Shown here: one piece after another, positions 1 through 5,492 of the stretch
How positions within the stretch are numbered: position 1 is the first letter of the stretch
Layout: every line of letters starts with the position of its first letter
Assembly: GCA_030824255.1 (NCBI GenBank)
Contig: JAVBYB010000484.1
Coordinates: 1-9,088, forward strand
Reading direction: 5' to 3'
Origin: a bacterium
Lineage (GTDB): Bacteria > Pseudomonadota > Alphaproteobacteria > Caulobacterales > Hyphomonadaceae
Length of the DNA: 9,088 bases
Translations under genes and position numbers: made by a program
Notes under the pieces: model-generated
What the model was told of the DNA's origin: nothing
The model's database searches: none
The model's input: only the letters and a program-made list of their open reading frames with translations

Positions 1-659
1 CCGACCGCACGCTGATGAACTGGGCTGCCGAAGACCTGCGCCAACGCGGGCTCGCCGTCTGGAACATCGAATATCGCCGGGTCGATGAAGATGGCGGCGG
101 CTATCCCGGCACGTTCACCGATGTAGCCCGCGCCGCCGATGCGCTGCGCGGCCAGGCGGCAACCTACGATCTTGATCTCAGGCGTGTCGCCGCCTTCGGC
201 CATTCCGCCGGCGGCCACCTCGCGCTCTGGCTCGCAGGCCGTCCGAACCTTCCCGCCAACAGCCCGACGCGTATCGGCGAGCCGCTCAAGCTCGTCGGCG
301 TCGTCAACTCCGGCGGCCTTGCCGATCTCGCCGCCGCGCGAGATGTGACGCCGCGCTCCTGCCTGTCGGATATCTACGAAAAGCTGGTCGGCCAGTTCGG
401 CCCGTCACGCGCCAACGTGCTGTCCGACACGTCTCCCGCCGAACTTCTGCCTCTGCGCACGCGCCAGCTCAGCGTCAACGGCCATCGCGACCGCATCGCG
501 CCGCCCGTGCTCGGCGAAGGCTGGACCCGCAAGGCCCGCGCCGCAGGCGACACCGCCTCCGTCGAGATCGTCATGGATACCGGCCACGTCGAACTCGTCG
601 CCCCCGGCACAAAAGCCTGGGACCTCGAAGCCGAGGCTCTGCTGCAAATGCTTCGCTAG
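1..659 (+). CDS. alpha/beta-hydrolase, 5'-truncated by the window edge
   Basis: Probable serine hydrolase (esterase/peptidase or kynurenine-formamidase-like) of the alpha/beta-hydrolase fold, cytoplasmic as far as can be seen. The reading frame is open from base 3 and gives D-R-T-L before the first ATG at 15, which matches the conserved region just after the oxyanion-hole segment in this family. The true start is therefore probably upstream, and the HGG-type oxyanion motif is outside the window. Counting from the ATG at 15, the nucleophile elbow GHSAGG puts the catalytic Ser at residue 64, the Asp is likely D159 in GHRDR, and the His is likely H191 in DTGHVEL. All three triad residues are present in the right order and spacing, so the enzyme looks intact. 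The TAG stop lies 4 bp from the end of the convergent irr gene. The substrate cannot be deduced; the fold is confident, the reaction is not. Confidence 0.85.
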   Translation, partial: DRTLMNWAAEDLRQRGLAVWNIEYRRVDEDGGGYPGTFTDVARAADALRGQAATYDLDLRRVAAFGHSAGGHLALWLAGRPNLPANSPTRIGEPLKLVGVVNSGGLADLAAARDVTPRSCLSDIYEKLVGQFGPSRANVLSDTSPAELLPLRTRQLSVNGHRDRIAPPVLGEGWTRKARAAGDTASVEIVMDTGHVELVAPGTKAWDLEAEALLQMLR

Positions 660-663
660 GTGA

Positions 664-1065
664 TTACTGCTTGTCGCCCGTCATGCGGACAATGACTTCC
701 ACGGAGCGCACCTTCGCGCCGTTCGGCGCTTCCGGCAGGCCTTCGACGCGGATCGAATGACCGGGAATGTCGTGCAAAACGCCATTCTCTTCGAAGAAGA
801 GGTGGTGGTGCTCGGACACGTTGGTGTCGAAATAAGTACGGTCGGTATCGAGCGTGATGCGCTTCATCAGCCCTGCCGAAACGAACTGGTTCAGCGTGTT
901 GTAGACCGTCGCCAGCGATACGCGGATGCCGCTCTCGCGCGCCAGTATCGAAACGTCGTCTGCCGTTACATGACGGTCGCAACCGTCGAACAAAAGCCCG
1001 CCGATGGCGATCCGTTTCGGGGTCGCGCGCAGGCCAGCAGATTGCAGTCGGGACTCTATCTTCAT
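664..1065 (-). CDS. irr: Irr, iron response regulator (Fur family)
   Basis: A 133-residue Fur-family DNA-binding protein that I recognise as Irr, the alphaproteobacterial regulator that represses or activates haem-, iron-storage and iron-uptake genes when haem is scarce. The winged-helix domain spans about residues 5-70: it opens with LQSAGLRATPKR, and VSLATVYNTLNQF (49-61) is the recognition-helix signature. The YFDTN motif (78-82) followed by the HHH triplet (86-88), the haem-binding site typical of Irr, separates it from Fur and Zur. No CxxC zinc motif is present, and the only cysteine is C29. The N-terminal haem regulatory motif GCPWHD known from Bradyrhizobium Irr is absent, so haem sensing here would rely on the HHH region. 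The ATG at 1065 places the family's first conserved helix at the correct distance. Only a weak TAGG Shine-Dalgarno is visible, and it lies at the edge of an Irr-box palindrome, which suggests autoregulation. The gene is convergent with the hydrolase and divergent from the CoA-transferase. Confidence 0.9.
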   Translation of the reverse strand: MKIESRLQSAGLRATPKRIAIGGLLFDGCDRHVTADDVSILARESGIRVSLATVYNTLNQFVSAGLMKRITLDTDRTYFDTNVSEHHHLFFEENGVLHDIPGHSIRVEGLPEAPNGAKVRSVEVIVRMTGDKQ

Positions 1066-1072
1066 GACGCGC

Positions 1073-1087
1073 CTAGAATGGTTCTAG
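1073..1087. promoter_or_regulatory. Irr box (iron control element) in front of irr
   Basis: The perfect 15-bp palindrome CTAGAATGGTTCTAG has two 6-bp arms around a 3-bp centre. The Irr box/ICE described in rhizobia is TTTAGAA-N3-TTCTAAA, and the core TAGAA-N3-TTCTA is matched completely here. The site ends 7 bases before the irr ATG on the minus strand and overlaps the only Shine-Dalgarno-like bases. Bound Irr would therefore cover the transcription or translation start of its own gene. On the minus strand a GTGACA hexamer (1113-1118) could be a -35 element, but no convincing -10 follows. The palindrome is observed; the assignment to Irr rests on the known consensus and the adjacent gene. Confidence 0.75.
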
Positions 1088-1145
1088 TTTGCCCTAAAAG
1101 CAAGGTCCGCCTTGTCACAGGCAAAATCCCGCAAAATCAAACCTC

Positions 1146-1163
1146 TGATGCCCTGTGGCATCA
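1146..1163. repeat. 7-bp inverted repeat between irr and the CoA-transferase gene
   Basis: TGATGCC-CTGT-GGCATCA, two perfect 7-bp arms around a 4-base loop, in the divergent intergenic region. It lies about 80 bp from either start codon. It could be an operator for an unidentified regulator or a short hairpin. There is no T-tract on either side to make it a terminator. Function unknown. Confidence 0.5.
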
Positions 1164-1190
1164 AGCTGCCGTGACCGCCCGCCCCGGACC

Positions 1191-1219
1191 TTGCGTCAGC
1201 CCTTAACGCAACCGATAGC
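1191..1219 (+). promoter_or_regulatory. candidate promoter/operator of the CoA-transferase gene
   Basis: TTGCGT at 1191-1196 is followed 17 bases later by GATAGC (1214-1219), a possible weak -35/-10 pair for the gene starting at 1249. The TTGCGT is also one arm of an inverted repeat with ACGCAA at 1206-1211 (9-base loop), so a regulator binding there would overlap the -35. The match to the housekeeping consensus is poor, and this is a suggestion only. Confidence 0.3.
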
Positions 1220-1248
1220 TGACAAAAATACCCCGGGAGAGAACCACA

Positions 1249-2463
1249 GTGACCACCGCCTCAACCGGCCCGCTCGCGGGCGTGAAAATCCTGGACCTCT
1301 CGACAGTGGTCCTCGGCCCCTACGCCACCCAGCTGCTGGGCGACATGGGCGCGGATGTCATCAAGGTGGAGAACGGCACGGGCGACATCATGCGCCACGC
1401 CGGCCCGTCGCCCTCGCCGAACATGGGCGCCATCTACATGGGCTGCAATCGCAACAAACGCGCGATCCTGCTCGACCTGAAGAACCCCGAAGGCATTGAG
1501 GCCCTGAAACGCCTCGTGAAGCAGTCAGACGTGTTCTTCACCAACATCCGCATGGACGGCCTCAAGCGCCTCGGACTGGGCTACGAGGATCTCGCGAAGA
1601 TCCGCGAGGACATCATCTACGTTCACTGCGCCGGATATGGCGCCAGCGGTCCCTATGCCGGCCTGCCGGCCTACGACGATCTCATCCAGGCAGGCTCCGG
1701 CATCGCCGATCTGTTCCACGTCCGCGACGGCGGCGCGCCGCAATACATGCCGGCCCTGATGGCTGATAAAGTGTCGGGCTTGCACGCGGCCTACGCGACC
1801 ATCGCCGGCCTCTTCGCCAAGGCCACCAGCGGCAAGGGCCAGTTCATCGAAGCGCCGATGCTGGAAAGCCTCACGGCCTTCAACCTGGTCGAGAACCTCT
1901 ACGGCCACACTTTCAATCCGCCGATGGCGCAGATGGCCTACACCCGCTCATCCAGCATCAACCGCAAGCCATACCCCACGAAGGACGGCTATATCGGCAT
2001 CATGCCCTACAGCGACAAGCAGTGGGTGACGTTCTTCGAACTCGGCGGCCGCCCCGAGATCATGACCACCGATCCGCGCTTCTCCACCTACAACGCCCGC
2101 ACCGCCAACATCGGCGCGCTCTACCAGCTCGTGGGCGAAGTCGCCGCCACCAAGTCGACGGACGAATGGCTGAAACTGCTCGCCAAGGCAGACATCCCCG
2201 CCGCGCGCTGCTCCACGCTGCAGGAAGTCCTCGAAGATCCGCACCTGCGCGAGACCGGCTTTATCCACGAGCGTGAACACCCGGCAGGCTTCCCCTATCT
2301 GGCCCTGCAGCACCCGGTGAACTTCACCGGTACGCCGGCCGATATTCGCCGCGATCCGCCTCTGCTGGGCGAGCACACCGTGGAAGTCCTGCTGGAGGTT
2401 GGCTTCAGCCAGGCCGACGCCGAGCGCATCGCGAGGGAAGCTGCGGCCAAGGCCGCAAGCTAG
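1249..2463 (+). CDS. class III (CaiB/BaiF family) CoA-transferase
   Basis: A 404-residue cytoplasmic enzyme of the family III CoA-transferases (formyl-CoA transferase, CaiB, BaiF, alpha-methylacyl-CoA racemase), which move CoA between carboxylic acids through a covalent aspartyl-CoA intermediate. The N-terminal signature GVKILDLSTV followed by GPYATQLLGDMGADVIKVE (23-41) is classic, as is the RNKRAILLDLKNPEG segment (68-82) in the CoA-binding fold. By alignment to the family the catalytic residue should be D173 in MADKVSGLHAAYA, followed by the usual SGKGQFIEAPMLES (194-207). The length is normal for the family. The start is GTG, chosen because GGAGAG lies 7 bases upstream and the first conserved motif begins at residue 11. 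It is divergent from irr and followed by about 175 bp without a gene, so it is probably monocistronic. The acyl substrate cannot be read from sequence. The nearby TetR-type regulator might sense an acyl-CoA, but nothing in the window shows this. Confidence 0.93.
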   Translation: MTTASTGPLAGVKILDLSTVVLGPYATQLLGDMGADVIKVENGTGDIMRHAGPSPSPNMGAIYMGCNRNKRAILLDLKNPEGIEALKRLVKQSDVFFTNIRMDGLKRLGLGYEDLAKIREDIIYVHCAGYGASGPYAGLPAYDDLIQAGSGIADLFHVRDGGAPQYMPALMADKVSGLHAAYATIAGLFAKATSGKGQFIEAPMLESLTAFNLVENLYGHTFNPPMAQMAYTRSSSINRKPYPTKDGYIGIMPYSDKQWVTFFELGGRPEIMTTDPRFSTYNARTANIGALYQLVGEVAATKSTDEWLKLLAKADIPAARCSTLQEVLEDPHLRETGFIHEREHPAGFPYLALQHPVNFTGTPADIRRDPPLLGEHTVEVLLEVGFSQADAERIAREAAAKAAS

Positions 2464-2639
2464 GCGCAGCCCGGAGCACCCGGCGAGCGCTGTCATCGAT
2501 GATGGATTGCGTGGTGCTGGGCTTCGTCCGCGTGGAGACAACCACGGGAAGGCCGTTCATGGCGCGGCGCGAGAAGGCAGGCCGCGCGCTGGCCTATCGC
2601 CCCCGGCGGGTCAGCCGGCGTGGAGGGCAGGCTGAAAGA

Positions 2640-2867
2640 TCAGGCGACGCGACGGATGAAGAAGTTTTTCGGCTTCGGCGCGTCAGTCGCCTCGGCGATT
2701 TCGTGGAAGGTCGTCCGCACATCCAGCCCGAAAGTATCCAGGGCATTCATTGCGGCTTCGAGATCCGCCATGGCGACGCGCCACACCGGAACACCGTCGA
2801 TACGGTCGTCGGCGTCTTCACCGATCAAGGCGCAATATCGCCTGGCAAGCTGCTCGTAGGCAGTCAT
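2640..2867 (-). CDS. small orphan protein, 75 residues, divergent from the double-TetR gene
   Basis: I do not recognise this protein. It starts at the ATG at 2867, which has an AGGGA Shine-Dalgarno (2875-2879) with 7-base spacing; an ATG five codons upstream lacks a comparable site and would place that site inside the gene. The reading frame stays open far upstream into the regulator gene, but that part is clearly a shadow. The product is soluble-looking: no signal peptide, no membrane segment, one cysteine (C12), mostly helical composition with an acidic stretch GEDADD (16-21) and a basic, aromatic C-terminus KPKNFFIRRVA (65-75). It diverges from the tandem-TetR regulator across a 175-bp spacer containing inverted repeats, so it may be a target of that regulator (inference). 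The opposite strand also has an open frame here, but this strand has the better ribosome-binding site and the more protein-like composition. Confidence 0.6.
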   Translation of the reverse strand: MTAYEQLARRYCALIGEDADDRIDGVPVWRVAMADLEAAMNALDTFGLDVRTTFHEIAEATDAPKPKNFFIRRVA

Positions 2868-2879
2868 GGCTCTATCCCT

Positions 2880-2898
2880 CATGGTCCCGTGAACCATG
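2880..2898. repeat. inverted repeat CATGGT-N7-ACCATG, possible operator
   Basis: Two perfect 6-bp arms around CCCGTGA, immediately upstream of the Shine-Dalgarno of the small orphan gene. The loop and second arm contain CCGTGAA (2887-2893), a heptamer that recurs at 2948-2954. It is well placed to act as a repressor site over the small gene's start region. The binding protein is unknown; the divergent tandem-TetR regulator is the obvious candidate. Confidence 0.4.
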
Positions 2899-2943
2899 CA
2901 GCAAGGCTCAAGCCAACAAGCTGACTTTTTCGTTAATCCCGGG

Positions 2944-2954
2944 TTCACCGTGAA
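2944..2954. repeat. palindrome TTCAC-C-GTGAA, possible TetR-type operator
   Basis: A perfect 11-bp palindrome in the middle of the divergent spacer between the small orphan gene and the tandem-TetR gene. Its right half shares CCGTGAA with 2887-2893, about 61 bp or roughly six helical turns away. TetR-family regulators commonly bind short palindromes in such divergent spacers. That assignment is inference from position and symmetry. Confidence 0.4.
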
Positions 2955-3042
2955 AAAACCTCGCCAAATAAGCGATTGCGGGTGTCCGGAATTCGTTATT
3001 CTGTCAGGCGAACTCCTGAAACGATAATCGAACAGGCAATCA

Positions 3043-4302
3043 GTGCTCAGCCGCAAGACCCACGATGAGACAGCCGGCCTTGCCGAGCGGGAAGGGGCCG
3101 CTCCCGGCCCGGACCGGTTTGAGCGTCGCCGCGCCGATATCATCGCGGCTGCCATTCCCGTTCTCAACGGCCATGGCTTCAAGGGGATGCGCCTGACTGC
3201 CGTCGCGGAACTGATCGGCCTGCGCGCCACCGGCGTCACCTATTACTTCCCGCGTAAGGAAGAGCTGGCCGTCGCCTGCCTCGAGTCCGGCTACGCCATC
3301 TTCCACGAGTTGCTGGACCAGGCGGAGCAGGCCCCCGATGCGGCGTCCCGCATCGCCCGCCTGATCTCGCTGTTTGTTGAGCGCGATGCGGCTGTGCGGC
3401 GGGGAGAGGCGATGCCGCTCTCCTCCTTCGCGTCCATCCGCGCGCTGGAGGGCGAGCATCGCGATCGCGTCACCGAGGGCTACAAGCGCATGTTCCGCCG
3501 TGTGCGCGGCCTGCTGGCCACGCCAGAGCTTGCGCATATCGACAAGGTCGGCCGCACGATCCGCACGCTGGTCCTGCTGGAGCAGCTCTACTGGGCCAAT
3601 GTCTGGCTCGGCGACTTTGACCTCGAACACTTCCCCCGCCTCGCGCAGCGGATGACCGACATCGTTGTGAATGGCCTTGGGCTGCCCGAAGCTGACCTCA
3701 CGCCCAGCGACCTTGATCTTCGCAATGCCGACGCCTCGCGTGACGCCGCGAAGGAAAATTTCCTGATGGCGGCGACGCGCCAGATCAATGAGCATGGCTA
3801 TCGCGGCGCGTCTGTCGACAGGATCTCTGCAAGCCTGAATCTCACCAAGGGCGCATTCTACCACCATAACGAGGCGAAGGACGATCTTGTCGCCGCCTGC
3901 TTCCGCCGCAGCTTCGGCATAGCGCGCGAAGCACAGCGTCGCGTGCGTGCGATGCCGGGTACGGAATTCAACCGCCTGCTCACGGCGGCGGCCGGCTTGA
4001 TCCGCTTTCAGCTTGGCGCGGAAGGCCCGCTTCTGCGCACATCAGTGCTCTCATCGATGCCGCAGGAGCACCAGGTCGAGATCATGTCGCAATCTTACAA
4101 GGTCAGCCGGCAGTTCTCGTCCTTCATCGCGGATGCCGTGGCCGATGGCTCCGGCCGCGCTGTCGATCCTGCCGTGGCGGGCGCAATGCTTCATGCGGGC
4201 ATCAACGTGGCCTCGGATGTCCGCATCCTCGACCTGTCGCACGAGTCCGACATCGTCGGCCGCTTCATGCAGGTCCTGTTCAGCGGGCTCGCCGCGCGCT
4301 GA
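3043..4302 (+). CDS. tandem (two-domain) TetR/AcrR-type transcriptional regulator
   Basis: A 419-residue regulator, about twice the normal TetR length, carrying two TetR N-terminal DNA-binding domains in one chain. Domain 1 spans about residues 26-75: the FERRRADIIAAAIPVLNGHG helix is followed by the helix-turn-helix LTAVAELIGLRATGVTYYFP (51-70). It is followed by a ligand-domain-like helical region to about 215. Domain 2 begins about 234 with KENFLMAATRQINEHGYRGA, and its helix-turn-helix SVDRISASLNLTKGAFYHH (257-275) is followed by a second helical region to the end. Both helix-turn-helix units keep the conserved pattern (G..Y/FY.., K-E/D-L), so neither looks decayed. The start is GTG at 3043: an in-frame TAA at 3025 rules out extension, an AGG lies 6 bases upstream, and the next in-frame ATG falls inside domain 1. 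Such a protein may act as a single-chain pseudo-dimer. The effector is unknown. It probably regulates itself and the divergent small gene. No frameshift is visible between the halves. Confidence 0.88.
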   Translation: MLSRKTHDETAGLAEREGAAPGPDRFERRRADIIAAAIPVLNGHGFKGMRLTAVAELIGLRATGVTYYFPRKEELAVACLESGYAIFHELLDQAEQAPDAASRIARLISLFVERDAAVRRGEAMPLSSFASIRALEGEHRDRVTEGYKRMFRRVRGLLATPELAHIDKVGRTIRTLVLLEQLYWANVWLGDFDLEHFPRLAQRMTDIVVNGLGLPEADLTPSDLDLRNADASRDAAKENFLMAATRQINEHGYRGASVDRISASLNLTKGAFYHHNEAKDDLVAACFRRSFGIAREAQRRVRAMPGTEFNRLLTAAAGLIRFQLGAEGPLLRTSVLSSMPQEHQVEIMSQSYKVSRQFSSFIADAVADGSGRAVDPAVAGAMLHAGINVASDVRILDLSHESDIVGRFMQVLFSGLAAR

Positions 4303-4421
4303 TCGTCCCGCGCGCCTGCATCGCAGTCGCTGAAGGCTGTCTTCTGAAGTGATCGAACTGCGCGGCGCCGCAGCATTACATCGCAAAGTCGCGGTGGTAG
4401 TCTCATCCGTATCGACCATCT

Positions 4422-4436
4422 CGAACTTTCGGTTCG
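4422..4436 (+). other. small hairpin abutting the lipoprotein ribosome-binding site
   Basis: CGAAC-TTTCG-GTTCG forms a 5-bp stem with a 5-base loop whose last base is the first G of the GGAGG Shine-Dalgarno at 4436-4440. In RNA it could partly hide the ribosome-binding site. The stem is short and may be coincidental. Confidence 0.3.
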
Positions 4437-4445
4437 GAGGATACG

Positions 4446-5384
4446 ATGCACCGAAACATCTTCAGCCTTGTCTGCATCCTCGGGCTTCCGCTCGCGGCAT
4501 GCGATTCCGGCGCGCCCACGCCCGAGCCGGTTGCTTTCACGGCCGCCCCGCTTGTCCTTGAAGGCGTGTGGGAGCGCGCCGAGGTTCTGCTGGATTCCGG
4601 GCCTGACGCCGGCATCCACCTGCTGGACGTCCAGCCCAGCATCTACATTTTCGCCAAGACCCATTACGGTGTCGCGGCAGTCGAAGGCTTTGCGCCGCGT
4701 CCCTATCTCAGTGAAGAGCCAACGGATGCCGAACGCGGACGTGCGCTCATTCCATATCTGGGCGAGATGGGCGCTTACACCAATGTCGATGGGAAGCTGA
4801 AGCTCGCGCCCATCGTCACGAAGGATCCCGCCGAGACGGACGGCGAAACGACGAGGGAGTTCGATGTCGTCTGGGACGGGATAGACGTCTGGTTGAACTC
4901 TGCGGCGACTGACGGCGGAAGCGTGAAGGTTCGCCTCACGCGGGTCGATCAGGATATGGCGCTGGCGACGCCGGATGCGCAGCGTCTTGCCGGGGTCTGG
5001 CGGCGTGCGGAAATGGTCATCGGCGCAGGCCCCGATGCAGGCACGCACAAGGATGATGCACAGCCCGGCTTTTATATCTTCACGCCGCGCGCGTTCATCG
5101 GGACCTACGTGTCTTCGTTTGTGCCGCGTCCGTTGCTGGGCTCAGCTCCGACGGATGAAGCATGGGGCGCCAACTACCAGTCCTTTGTCAGCTTCGGGGG
5201 TGCTTACACGCTCAGGGACGATGTTCTCGTCCTTCGCGCCACTGTTTCCCAGAACCCCAACACGATGTTGGGGCGTCCCTTTCAGGCAATCGACGTGAAG
5301 TGGGAAGGCGAGGATGTCTGGTTCATCTACCGGAACTCTGCGGGCGTCGAAAATCGCACGCGCCTTGTTCGCGTGGCTGATTGA
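4446..5384 (+). CDS. lipoprotein with two tandem lipocalin-like repeats
   Basis: A 312-residue predicted lipoprotein. Residues 1-18 are a signal peptide (MHRN, then a hydrophobic core) ending in the lipobox LAAC, so the mature protein would start at lipidated C19. D20 follows at +2, which in enterobacteria favours retention in the inner membrane; whether that holds here is uncertain. After a proline-rich linker come two equal 130-residue repeats, 38-167 and 181-310. They align without gaps, and I count about 51 identities (39%). Shared landmarks are L-x-GVW-x-RAE, GPDAG-x-H, YIF, PRP, PTD, GAYT and the D-V-x-W-x-G-x-DVW block, ending R-L-x-RV. The second repeat in particular (GGAYTLRDD followed by TVSQNPN and the W-x-G segment) resembles the lipocalin-like beta-barrel family found in many bacterial proteins; this family call is tentative. 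The start is certain, with GGAGG 5 bases upstream. The gene lies 143 bp after the tandem-TetR gene on the same strand. Ligand unknown. Confidence 0.8.
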   Translation: MHRNIFSLVCILGLPLAACDSGAPTPEPVAFTAAPLVLEGVWERAEVLLDSGPDAGIHLLDVQPSIYIFAKTHYGVAAVEGFAPRPYLSEEPTDAERGRALIPYLGEMGAYTNVDGKLKLAPIVTKDPAETDGETTREFDVVWDGIDVWLNSAATDGGSVKVRLTRVDQDMALATPDAQRLAGVWRRAEMVIGAGPDAGTHKDDAQPGFYIFTPRAFIGTYVSSFVPRPLLGSAPTDEAWGANYQSFVSFGGAYTLRDDVLVLRATVSQNPNTMLGRPFQAIDVKWEGEDVWFIYRNSAGVENRTRLVRVAD

Positions 5385-5410
5385 GCGCGGCTGGTCGCGG
5401 GACAGTTTCG

Positions 5411-5445
5411 ACAAAATAAAAGCGCCGGCCCCGAGGGGCCGGCGC
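5411..5445 (-). terminator. intrinsic terminator of the TonB-receptor gene
   Basis: A perfect 11-bp GC stem (GCGCCGGCCCC, 5422-5432, with its complement 5435-5445) has a 2-base centre, so the real loop is probably 4 bases. On the minus strand it is followed by TTTTATTTTGT (5421-5411). It lies about 48 bp past the stop of the TonB-receptor gene. On the plus strand no T-tract follows, so it does not obviously terminate the converging lipoprotein transcript. Confidence 0.9.
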
Positions 5446-5492
5446 GAGTAGGGAACTAACCGAAGTTAGAGAAACCGTGGTTCCTGCTTCGT

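Noticed and set aside
2464..2639. Possible terminators between the CoA-transferase gene and the small orphan gene
   Set aside because: Hairpins such as CGTGG-N6-CCACG (2531-2546) and a CCGGC/GCCGG pair near 2604-2619 exist, but none is followed by a T-tract on either strand, so I do not call an intrinsic terminator.
2499..2924. A 141-codon plus-strand open frame covering the small orphan gene
   Set aside because: It begins without a good ribosome-binding site, its second half is simply the complement of the 75-residue gene, and its composition is arginine-rich. The minus-strand gene with AGGGA at correct spacing is preferred, though the choice is not certain.
2868..3239. The upstream extension of the small orphan gene to a 199-residue protein
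   Set aside because: The extension overlaps the promoter and the first 200 bp of the regulator gene, and its sequence is serine/arginine/proline-rich shadow. The ribosome-binding site supports the start at 2867.
3040..3867. A 275-codon minus-strand open frame opposite the tandem-TetR gene
   Set aside because: The opposite strand carries unmistakable TetR domains; this frame has no motif and a composition typical of a shadow.
4358..4373. CTGCG-N6-CGCAG hairpin after the tandem-TetR gene
   Set aside because: A short stem with no T-tract; not supported as a terminator. Transcription might continue into the lipoprotein gene.
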